From contig BSBK01006021.1 of assembly GCA_027943335.1 (NCBI GenBank), forward strand, positions 2,355,501-2,419,500: DNA of 64,000 nt, in the 5' to 3' direction. The DNA is from Chamaecyparis obtusa. Its lineage: Eukaryota; Streptophyta; Pinopsida; Cupressales; Cupressaceae. Below the pieces are notes generated by a model. The model had not been told where the DNA came from. It worked only from the letters and a program-made list of their open reading frames with translations, and searched no databases. Below are positions 9,982 to 18,715 of the stretch, in pieces. The first letter of the stretch is position 1. Each line of letters starts with the position of its first letter. The translations under genes and the position numbers were made by a program.

Positions 9982-12793
9982 ATGGTGTTTGAATCAAAAG
10001 TCAACAAATCTAAGACTAGAGTTGAGGAGGATGTTAAATTAATCATGTCTACAACTTGTAATGAACTGAAGTACAAACTTCATCCCAAGGTTGCTTCGCA
10101 GACTGACAAAACCGGAGCTTTTTCATGCATACCTGCTAGGGTTTTGCTGGTTGAAGACATCCACGCCTACATACACTGTAAAATTGGTGACTTTGAGCTC
10201 ATATCCACATTCCAGGAGTTAAGTGTTGATGGGAAACTGAAGGATGATCACAAATATTTGAGAGTGAAGGGTTTGGTAAATGCCCTACATTTCTTGAAAG
10301 TTTTCAAGAATGAATGGATCAGGATAGTTTTGAGCCATGTACATGATGGAAAACTATGGTTGGATGAACCTGTTAAGATCACCAGGGATATTATTCACGC
10401 AGTTACTAGTTATCCTATAACCAATAAGGTGAAAGTACTGAGATGTGCACTGAGAACCGACTAGATAGAGAAAGTTATAGGAGCTGAATGGAACAGTAGA
10501 TGATTGAAAGTCAACACCATCGTTGATCTTGAAACTAGGTATGATGCATATGTTATTGGTTACAAAATCTTTCAATCAAGTAGACCTAATAGTGTACTGT
10601 GTGGAGCTGTGGACATAACTTATAAAATTGTAAAGAAGGGATTTCAGTTGGACCTTGTCGAGTTATTGCTGAAGCAGTTAGAAGAGAACATGAGAACCAT
10701 TTAGTCGGCAAAATCAAATACATGTAATTTTGGTTCATTGCTACTTTGCATATTTTTCTATGTGCAAAACTTTTTCCCCTCCATCGGTAATGTTGATTGG
10801 ACCATTGACAATCCAGTTACTTTACAAGTTAATGACTTTATTCAAAGTCTGGGACAAGATTTTGTGAGTATAATGGATGTTTATTTTGAGAAATTTAAGG
10901 ATAGAATGAACTTAAGAAGCAGGATTCCAAGACATCTGGTTGAAGGATATGAGCATGACATATGTTTCTTAGTAGACACCGACCACACACTGATAAAAGT
11001 AGTTGAAATGAGAACAAAATGGCTAGCACCAATGCACTATGAAATTGATATTGACCGAGCATCTAGGTCAAATAAAGCTTTACTAGAAGAGCCCAAGGAT
11101 CTACAAGATACTAGGTTTGCAACCTATGAAGAGGTGAAACGGGGAATAAAAAGGGATCTTGTAATTGGAAAGGTAACAAAGAAGTCTAAGAAAATGACGG
11201 ATAAAATAGTGAAACAATTTGGAGATGATGCAAAAACTGATGATGCATCTGAGGATATTTTGGTTGAGGTAACAACCGAGGAACAATTACTCCTAGGTAA
11301 AATTGCATATGATGAAGAGGCAACTAAGTCATAAAAAGACATTGAGTATACACTGGTTAAGACCACTGCAAAGTGGAAGCAAGCAGAAGTACAAACAAGG
11401 GCTAGAACACGATCTACCATTACTGCTTCCCCAACTTTGAAGAAAGGCGTTGTAAAAATATCAAGGCCCACTCCTACAAAGACTTATCAAAAGAAGAAGA
11501 GAGGTGCACAAGCCACCTCTGAGGCACCAAAGAAGAGGAGAAATCTTATAAGGGAAAATGAGGACATTGAAGATGAAGAAGAGGAAGATCAAAATCAATT
11601 TAAGGTAGTTGTACATAAAGATCAATCTATTGATCAGTTAGCAAAAACAATAATGGACAATGGAGGCCTTAGTAACCCATAGTTAAGTCAGTTTGTACAT
11701 ATGTCAACCGAGGATCAAATAAAGATAGAAGAGGTCATCATCTAGATGATGATAAAGTTCAAAAAGGTACCAATCGAATTCTCTAAATATGTACCTAAGA
11801 GTCTATATGAAAAAGTATCTTCAAGATGGACATATGCTTTGAGTACTAAGAAGAAGATGAGGGAACAATCTTTGATATTGGCAATGCCCACATTATCAGT
11901 TCCCGAGATAGAAGACCTCATGAAGCAATATTCTAAAATATTTTTGGTGAAGAGTCAAGCTTTGAACATTTTGGCTAGAAAACTTGCGGAGGTAGATGAG
12001 AATAGTAAACTATTGTGGACTTCAATTCTCCAAGCCTGAGCTGAAGCTGACAAGTTAGCACTGGTGGTGATACCCAAGAAGAAGAGAAAAAGAAAAGGTA
12101 AAGGATTACACTCGAATGATGTTGATCTGGCTACCAAGGAACCTATAGAGCTATCTGACACCAAGGTACCAGACACCACCATAGCTATAGATTTTGATCT
12201 AGTAGGTTATCAAGAAGTTTACCAGGATCCTCCCAAGAAGGTTATAATAATAGGGACTAATGATGTTCTGATTGAAGAAATCACAAATGGAGACCCTAAT
12301 GATGTTAAGAATGATGAAGATATTAGTATTGCTACAGAACAAACTAAAGAGAATGCATCAACTAAGGAAACAACTAGTATAATATCGGGTGACCTACCGG
12401 TTCTAGTGCAAGAAGTTGAGATAATTTCTCAGAAGGAACCAGAAGGCTCAACCCCTGAGGAACCAAAAGACACTACAGGGGAGAAAGGAACAAGTGAATA
12501 AGATACAACAGAGACAAATGTGTCTAAGGAAACAAAGACAGTGACACAAGCACCAGAAGAACCCAAGCTGACAGAAATATCAAACACTGACACCACAACC
12601 GAAACCCCAGAACAATCAACTGAGACACAAGTCATCGAGCAACATAAAGAAGAAAGTGTGTCAACTGAGCCAGAATAGAAAAATATAGAGACTAAAGGTC
12701 TAGTTCCATTTTTTAAGTCGTCACCATAGGAGAAGAAGAAGAAGAAAAAGAAGCATGGAAAAGGACCAGTGACACTGGATGAAATTATTGAGA
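9982..12793 (+). pseudogene. ORF X: 2.8-kb reading frame of unknown function, stops only
   Basis: I do not recognise this protein. A single frame from ATG 9982 stays protein-like to 12793 (about 937 codons), broken by ten stops (10462, 10501, 10702, 11332, 11680, 11743, 12037, 12499, 12676, 12727) and no frameshift. The N-terminal ~160 residues are globular, with KLWLDEPVKITRDIIHAVT, reminiscent of a W-x-x-x-P-I-x-I-T-x-x-x-I-H motif I associate with plant transposon-encoded proteins (from memory, unverified). A second globular part (10738-11100) includes LRSRIPRHLVEGYEHDICFLV. The C-terminal half is a Lys/Glu/Thr-rich tail with several basic runs (KKKRKRKGKG; seven Lys before HGKGP), as in nuclear proteins. 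It lies where pol of element B should be. It may be an extra retroelement ORF or a captured gene. Confidence 0.6.
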
Positions 12794-12794
12794 T

Positions 12795-12997
12795 TGTTGG
12801 CAAAAATGGTCAGTGCTCCCCTCGGTATTTGTGACATGGCTTAATCACCTCCTATGTCTTGTAACAAGTGGTATCAGAGCTTGGTCACAGGTTCGAATCC
12901 CCTTGGGTAACGCTAAGGGGGAGATTGTTGGCAAAAATGGTCAGCGCTTCCCTCGGGATTCATGACATGGCTTAACCACCTCCTGTGTCTTGTAACA
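12795..12997 (+). mobile_element. miniature LTR element (SMART/TRIM-like), 203 bp
   Basis: Two direct repeats of exactly 72 bp (12795-12866 and 12926-12997), both starting TGTTGGCAAAAATGG and ending TTGTAACA, differ at only seven or eight positions. The first is followed after AG by TGGTATCAGAGC (12869-12880, tRNA-iMet PBS), the second is preceded by AAGGGGGAGAT (12915-12925, polypurine tract). This is the complete cis-acting set of an LTR retrotransposon with a 59-bp internal region and no coding capacity, so it must use enzymes from another element. No 5-bp target duplication is evident: the left flank GAGAT matches the end of the PPT, not the right flank, so loss by recombination is possible. 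It truncates ORF X. Confidence 0.82.
12890..12900 (+). promoter_or_regulatory. B-box-like (Pol III / tRNA T-arm) motif in the mini-element
   Basis: GGTTCGAATCC matches the tRNA B-box consensus GGTTCGANTCC exactly and lies 10 bases after the PBS. A convincing A box is not seen. It may reflect extended tRNA similarity around the PBS or a Pol III element. Confidence 0.45.
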
Positions 12998-14733
12998 AGT
13001 ACATCCTTAGCCAGGTGTATATGCAGTCCTGTAACTTGTCACCCCCATGCCTTTTTTTTTGAGAGGAGAGTCGAGACTTTTATTCATGAATACTGAGATT
13101 ATATTGCCTTCAATATTCTTGGAGTTTCGAATGTACATGGAGACAAACAAAAATGTATCAAATATTATATTGGAGCCGTGAATATTTGAAGGAAATAGCT
13201 GTCAATGTTTGAAAGAAATCATGAGTCAAGAATGATTTTTATGTTTATGGAAAAGTATCATTATTAATGTTTAATGATATCATTGCAAAGGCATTATTTG
13301 GGAGCCGAGTGTCATATTTTAAATTTGGACTTTGAAATGTGGAGCACTCAAATGGTGACGAATGAATTTCTCTTGAGCTTGAACATGATCCCATTTTTTG
13401 GGACTTGCATCCCTACACAGAAGGTTTGTGTGAGCTTCCAATAGGGTTGACTATTATATTCCTTTGGTTGGGATTTGAGATGAAGTTGCATACTATGATT
13501 GGAAGATTTCCATATGTGGTTCATGCGACTTTAAATTTCAGGAGGATTATCGATCAAGCAACGCACAATAACTCCAACATGATATTAATATTTATCTGTC
13601 TTTCTAAAGTTAGTTTTTATTTTTGATAGTTTGTGCCATGAGAAATATTGTGCCATCGCGAGCCCCAATTAATTGATGGGGAAATCCACTATTGAATTCA
13701 AATAAATTACTCTTGACTATAGTTCGCAGAAAACTTAATTTATTAAATTTGGCTTGGTTGCTAATCACCTAAACTTAATTTATAATAATCTTTAAGAAGA
13801 GTACATTTCTGATTCTAGGTTGGGTTGAATGTGTTGCTATCTGACATCCTGATGTTGAACACTCTTTCCACCGTGGTGAGGATTTGGTGATTGAACGTAG
13901 TGGGTCATCGGGTGCCTGAATGGCGGGGTCTATGCACAAACTTAATTAGGGAGCATCAGGTTGGAGATTCCTCATAGTAGCGTACATTGCTGATACAGTC
14001 TAGTACATTACAGTGGATACCATGATCTAGGTGAGGATTGTGCACCTATGCAACTGATTATATTATTGATTGGTGATACATTCTGACTTCCCATCTCTCG
14101 CATCCTTAATTATCTAAGCCTATGATATCTTCGATAAAACTGATTCCAATTTTTGAAGGTCATAGAAGAGGCTCGAAGAGCATGATAGATTGTGTATATC
14201 TATAATTGCGGGTATCAAAAGATTTGCAGCAAAGTTCAGAAAATGTGTCTAAGTAAAACAGTACATGTACACAAGGTGTGAAGACCTTTGGCAACACACG
14301 GGGTTATCCAACTTTCATTCATAGGAGGACAAACCAGAAGTTATCAAGAAGGATTCCTCCCTAGCTAAGAGGGAGTGTTGAATTTAGCTTTGGGAGGATC
14401 ACAATAATAATTCAAGTTGGTGGAAGAAATTTCCAGAGGGTGGTAAAATTTGACAATAAGAGTGCATTGAGGACAAAGCTAGAAGCATAAGAGATTGCAT
14501 TCAAGAGAAAAAGAACTTAATGCCTGCAGTTATGGAACTGAGTTGAGAGTTGATATTAGATTCAGAGGAAGTATGACAATCCATTAGAGACAACCTTGGA
14601 AGAAGAGGTTAGGAGGTTGATGTGCGATCTTGATTCAGAGGGAGCTGACCATGTCAAGATGGGTTCCTTAGTGATCAACAGTTAGAGGATTGTGATTCAT
14701 AGGATGGAGTTTCAGCATCAATGATCCATTATT
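12998..14733. other. unassigned, probably decayed LTR-element sequence
   Basis: No credible reading frame. The phrase CCCTAGCTAAGAGGGAGTG occurs at about 14353 and again before the LTR at 15601, so part of this may be a rearranged copy of the 3' end of copia element C. The remainder (GAGCC- and ATTTGAAGG-rich, 13100-13700) looks like LTR sequence without a partner. Confidence 0.4.
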
Positions 14734-14905
14734 TTTGTGTCTTATAGAGATTCCTTATCACTATGTAAGAGACATGGTAGGAAGGAATGTGATCCAGTTG
14801 GAGTATATTAATATGAGCGATCAAACAATATATATTCTTACCAAACCACTCCCCAAGGTGAAAGTTGATCACTTCAGGAAGAATCTTGGTATGGTTGAAA
14901 TATAA
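14734..14905 (+). pseudogene. Ty1/copia RNase H C-terminus, element C
   Basis: One frame reads IEIPYHYVRDMVGRNVIQLE, then YILTKPLPKVKVDHFRKNLG and a natural stop (14903-14905). This is the conserved end of copia polyproteins (usually H-I-x-x-R-Y-H-F-I-R and T-K-P-L-P). Only about 56 codons are recognisable; the rest of pol is missing upstream. The downstream 3' region holds the 55-bp array and a PPT. Confidence 0.85.
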
Positions 14906-15067
14906 AATTTTGATTTGTACTAATATAATAAAGATGTTTAATGTGTAAACTTCTTTTGTCAGATGGGTGACTTTATGGGGCCACCCTATGTACATTTCTA
15001 AAATGTGACAACTTTTTAGTAAATGAACACTTGTATTTAACATTATAAGGTGACGATCTTGTAATGT

Positions 15068-15507
15068 GGGTATCATGTGTTAGTTGATTCCTCATATCAC
15101 ATGTTGGGTGATATGTAAAATTGGGTATCATGTGTTAGGTGATTCCTCATGTCACATGTTAGGTGATATGTACAACTGGGTATCACGTGTTAGGTGATTC
15201 CTCATATCACATGATAGGTGATATGTAAAACTGGGTATCACGTGTTAGGTGATTCCTCATGTCACATGTTAGGTGATATGTAAAACTAGGTATCACGTGT
15301 TAGGTGATTCCTCATATCACATGTTAGGTGATATGTAAGATCGGGTATCACACGTTAGGTGATTCCTCATATCACATGTTGGGTGATATGTAAAATTGGG
15401 TATCACATGTTAGGTAACTCCTCATATCACATGTTAGGTGATATATAAAAATGGGTATCACATGTTAGGTGATTCCTCATCTCACGAGATATGTGATACT
15501 TATCATC
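15068..15507 (+). repeat. 55-bp tandem array with an encoded stem-loop, in copia C 3' UTR
   Basis: Eight units start at GGGTATCA or near variants at 15068, 15123, 15178, 15233, 15288, 15343, 15398 and 15453, each exactly 55 bp. Every unit has two related halves, ATCAC-TGTTAGGTGATTCC and ATCACATGTTAGGTGATATG. The second half forms CATATCAC / GTGATATG, a perfect 8-bp stem with the 7-nt loop ATGTTAG in several units. After 15507 the period breaks down, but TCAC...GTGA stems continue to about 15570. No spacers, so not CRISPR. It lies between the pol stop and the PPT, hence inside the element's transcript. Confidence 0.93.
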
Positions 15508-15591
15508 ACGTGTTATGTGATATCTGCCTTCACGAGATATGTGAGATTTCTTATCACAAGAAATGTGATCTATGTTTTATCTTCCCTAGCT

Positions 15592-15600
15592 AAGAGGGAG
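15592..15600 (+). promoter_or_regulatory. polypurine tract of copia element C
   Basis: AAGAGGGAG immediately precedes TGTTGATGTATG, the presumed 3' LTR start. Confidence 0.6.
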
Positions 15601-15678
15601 TGTTGATGTATGTAGCATCAGTCAAATAAAAAAAACTGATTATATAATTATTATGAGAAATGATTTTATATTAATACG

Positions 15679-15698
15679 CACACACACACACACACACA
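15679..15698. repeat. (CA)n microsatellite
   Basis: About ten CA units, flanked by AT-rich sequence, inside the presumed LTR of copia C. Confidence 0.9.
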
Positions 15699-16458
15699 TA
15701 TAAATATAATATATAAATAGTAAATTATATGTTTATTTTTTATTATAATCTATTTTAATTATAATTTATATATACATTTTTTCTTTTCTATTTTACTATA
15801 ATATTAATTTGTTGACAAATTAGACTTCTTTTATTGTTAGTAAAATATTTTTAAAAAAAAAATAGATATATTGCAAGCATTCTTTAAACACTACAATAGC
15901 TATCAAAAATACATCTAGATATTGAAATTGTTATCACATGAATTAAATAAATTAGTAAATTAAAAATGAGAATTTATTTTAAAATTTAATCATATGTGTG
16001 TTTAAGTTTATAATAATTTTAAGTTTCTTAATATTAAGTTTACTTTTCAATTAATGTCAATATTTTGTCAATATTTTTTATTATATAGTAATCATATTTA
16101 TAGGTACATGTTTTATTAATATTTTAATTCTACAAATTAAAAAAGTTTATTGTTATTTAATTATTTATTAAATTTATTATTTATTATTGTAGATTATAAT
16201 TTTTTATAAATAATCTAATTTTGATATATTTTTTAAGTTTAATTTAGATTTATCTTTGAAATCTATCTCTATATTGATTAGTTGAGCGTTGGAAAAATCA
16301 AGGAGAAAAATATAATATTTTAGGAATTTGTATAGTGTTATTTGTTAAATGTATTTTGTGGAATTAATCTTGATGTTAGTTGTTTAATTCTTATTTTTGT
16401 ACTTTCCATTTTTTTGTTGATTGGCCCCTTCTTGAAAGTAACCTTAGAGTTGTAAAAA

Positions 16459-16461
<3 letters not shown>

Positions 16462-16494
<33 letters not shown>
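16462..16494. repeat. (TC)n microsatellite
   Basis: About sixteen uninterrupted TC units. The minus-strand (RE)n peptide read through it is an artefact. Confidence 0.95.
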
Positions 16495-16497
<3 letters not shown>

Positions 16498-16834
16498 CCT
16501 ATTGATAATGAAGCCTCACTATCTTTTTGATTTATAGGTTCCATTTGAGTCTTGTTTAGATCCTTATAAGTGTATTCGTAGGAGTTGAAGCTATTTTATT
16601 CCATTGAGACCTTTTCTGGACCTTTTTATAAATGAACTACTAATTGACCTCACGTATTGTGTATGTGTATGTAAAAAATAGACCAATATTTTCTCTAATT
16701 GAAACTCCACGCCACTTCAGCATACTCATTTCTCACTAAGGTGCAATTTCTAGCTAAGAAATGGTCAATAAAAAACTGGTTATAGTCAACTTATTAACTG
16801 GAAACAAGAAATCATCTAAGTTACTTCAGTCTTT

Positions 16835-17016
16835 AGTCCTTGCCTTGCTCTTGTGCTCCTTGCTTCTTCTTGTATATCTTGTTTTCCCTGTTTGCTTTCT
16901 TTCCTTGGCACCGCTTGGTGCTATTGTTGTTGGCGGTCTTTTATTTTGTACACTCTTCAGTCCCATAGACCCTTGTGGTCTCTTGTTGGACATTATTAAA
17001 TTTATCTTATCTTATA
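16835..17016 (+). mobile_element. 5'-truncated LINE 3' stub with pentanucleotide tail (LINE family 2)
   Basis: The stretch TGGTCTCTTGTTGGACATTA followed by TTTATCTTATCTTATATAA matches the 3' end of the LINE at 36391-40485 read on its own strand (same TGGTCTCTTGTTGGACATTA followed by repeated TATCT). The preceding 150 bp (CTTGCTTCTTCTTG..., CACCGCTTGGTG, CAGTCCCATAGACCC) also aligns with that element's 3' UTR. So this is a second, dead-on-arrival copy of the same family. A target duplication was not identified. Confidence 0.75.
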
Positions 17017-17190
17017 TAAATAATCAATTATTTGTAAGAATGTCCAATAGAAATAGTGCTAAGCTAGGAAGAGCCTCAAGAACTAAAACATAATTGAGTT
17101 AAGAAGATGAATAAGATTTTTAAAAAGCCCCAGGAAAATGTTTACTAATTGGGTTCAAACATAAAACCTAGATAAAAACATATTATATGT

Positions 17191-17325
17191 CATATTATAA
17201 GATAATCCTAAATGTTGACATAATGAAAAAATATATTGGAAATGATTATACATGTTTTAACTTCTCATATAATACATTACCAATTACTATAAGAAGCCTT
17301 ATTTTCACTCATTTTTTTTCCAAAA
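17191..17325. repeat. AT-rich block duplicated around the Cassandra-like insertion
   Basis: This block (CATATTATAAGATAATCCTA ... TCTCATATAATACATTACCA) recurs as two halves at 17358-17400 and 18033-18131, split by the 5S-containing element. It therefore supplies an internal empty-site copy for that insertion. Confidence 0.75.
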
Positions 17326-17554
17326 CAAAATCTATAGAAGAATGTTATAGAAAATTTCATATTATAGGATAATTCTTAAGGTTGACAGAATGAAAAATTA
17401 TGATATTTCTATCAGGATTCAACTATGTAGTTTTTTAGTCAAACTCATTGACCCATGTTGCATGAGTAGTGGTTCACAAGAACCCATCTCTCATGATAAT
17501 GAATGAAACACTTAGTACTCGTTGGATCTAGGTGATGCTCATAGAAATGAAGCA

Positions 17555-17656
17555 GTGAGACTTCCCGAGAGGTCGCCCATCCCAATACTACTCCAACTCA
17601 AGTGCACTTAACCATAGAGTTCCCTCCAAGGTTAAGCCCACTCTACTTGCAACCCC
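17555..17656 (-). repeat. 5S rRNA-derived segment in left LTR
   Basis: On the minus strand GGAGTAGTATTGGGATGGGC then GACCTCTCGGGAAGTC aligns with the 3' half of plant 5S rRNA (GAGTAGTACTAGGATGGGTG then ACCTCCTGGGAAGTCC). Upstream GGTTAAGTGCACTTG matches the A-box region (GTTAAGCGTGCTTG). The 5' third is diverged. The C-box region of the internal Pol III promoter is the best preserved part. Not a functional 5S gene. Confidence 0.8.
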
Positions 17657-17921
17657 ATTTGTAAAACATTCACCAAGTGTTGCGCCTTATGAACCATTTG
17701 TTATTAAGCCCCTTAAGCTCATCAACTAATAAGTAGGAGATATTTTCCATAGCAAGTCAAATTGTGATATTGCTATCAGGATTCAACTGTGTAGTTTTTG
17801 AGTCAAACTCATTGACGCATGTTTCATGAGTATTCATTCACAAGAACTCATCTCTCATGAGAATGATTGGAACACTTAACACTCATTGGATCTAGGTGAT
17901 GCTCACTAAGGTAAAGCATCA

Positions 17922-18020
17922 AGACTTCCCGAGAGGTCACCCATCCCAATACTACTCTATCTCAATCGTACTTAACCACGAAGTTTCCTCCAAGGTTAAG
18001 CCCACCCTCCTTGCAACCCC
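17922..18020 (-). repeat. 5S rRNA-derived segment in right LTR
   Basis: Second copy, minus strand: GAGTAGTATTGGGATGGGTG then ACCTCTCGGGAAGTC, again matching the 5S C-box half, with GGTTAAGTACGATTG at the A-box position. Its ATGGGTGACC is closer to canonical 5S than the left copy. Confidence 0.8.
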
Positions 18021-18182
18021 ATTTGCAAAACCTTATGTTTGAAATGATTATAAAATTTTAAACATCTCATATAATACATTATCAATAACTACAACAAGCC
18101 TAAATTTCACTCGCAAGTTTTTTTTCAAAAAATGTAACTAAGGTAGTATTGAAAGCAACATTGTAATCTTACTAAGCCGCTT

Positions 18183-18715
18183 AGTATGTGTACATTGTGG
18201 GATTTATTCTCAATCTTCCCCTTCATTATCGAAAAAATTCATGGTTTGAGGTCATTGATAACTCTATTAGTCATTTCTTAAACCTGGATGATACCAAGGC
18301 ACCATGGGTCTCTCTAACTTTGCACGCATTCTAGTTGACATTGACATCTCCACAATTCTTCATGGGGATGTGCTTCTTCTGATTGGGGATAAACCATGGA
18401 CTCAATTGTTGGATTATGAGGGCCTCCCCTTTCGATGTCATTGGTGATTCTCAACTGGCCACCTGGCAATGGATTGTTCTCTTTGGCATTGTAAAGAGGC
18501 TACCACTTGCTGGAAGGACACTTGATTCTTCCTCTAATGTCTCTTCACAAGCTAATGACTCCCCTCAGGATGATGCTCCTATTGTTGATTTAGCCTCCTC
18601 AGACATCGTGGATCCTACTCCACCTCTTGTTATTGGTGCAACCCATTTTGGCTACATGGACCCTTCTCAGTCTGCTACTCCTGCCCAGCTCTAACATTTG
18701 GTTGACGATGTGCAA
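18183..18715 (+). pseudogene. LINE ORF1 fragment (5' piece), split by gypsy element D
   Basis: Reads NFARILVDIDIS, then WTQLLDYEGLPFRCHW and TGHLAMDC, which lines up with ARILVDIDTS, QQLDYEGIPFRCKRCFKTGH and IASQC of the LINE ORF1 at 27651-29366. This is the end of a DUF4283-like region followed by a CCHC knuckle, here with one Cys lost to a stop and a frameshift around it. The C-terminal part continues after element D at 34357. ORF1 proteins bind LINE RNA. About 103 codons remain open (18383-18694). Confidence 0.72.

Larger units (their letters stand above)
15601..16740 (+). mobile_element. 3' LTR of copia element C (right end uncertain)
   Basis: Starts TGTTGATG after the PPT. The first 700 bp are extremely AT-rich. 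The right end could not be fixed; 16740 is only an upper guess before the LINE stub. It contains a (CA)n and a (CT)n microsatellite. Confidence 0.4.
17401..18032 (-). mobile_element. Cassandra-like TRIM with 5S rRNA-derived LTRs, 632 bp
   Basis: Two direct repeats of exactly 268 bp (17401-17668 and 17765-18032), plus-strand TGATATT...AAAACA/CC, enclose 96 bp with no coding capacity. Each repeat carries, on the minus strand, a 5S rRNA-like stretch. Cassandra elements (known from vascular plants) have LTRs of a few hundred bases containing 5S sequence and a total length of about 0.6-0.9 kb, which fits. TTATG lies at the left edge and directly after the right repeat, and the sequence joins cleanly across it when compared with the copy at 17191-17325. 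No convincing PBS or PPT is seen; a pair of 5S-derived SINEs is the alternative. Confidence 0.68.

Noticed and set aside
11124..11471. Minus-strand 115-codon frame
   Set aside because: Shadow of ORF X; the plus frame is continuous on both sides and has biased, protein-like composition.
10462..12729. All stops in ORF X explained by C-to-T change as proof of methylation decay
   Set aside because: Every stop codon can be written as C-to-T of CAA, CAG or CGA, so the match alone proves nothing. Only the bias to TAG/TGA and the lack of indels are mildly informative.
12869..12900. Possible tRNA gene
   Set aside because: Only a PBS and a B-box-like motif are present; no acceptor stem, anticodon arm or A box can be drawn.
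15068..15507. Regularly spaced repeats resembling a CRISPR array
   Set aside because: The 55-bp units are contiguous without spacers, and the context is a plant copia element.
16338..16544. Minus-strand frame with an Arg-Glu repeat
   Set aside because: Translation of the (TC)n microsatellite.
17555..18020. Functional 5S rRNA genes
   Set aside because: Only the 3' two thirds resemble 5S, with many changes, and both copies lie at the same place in a pair of direct repeats typical of an LTR element.
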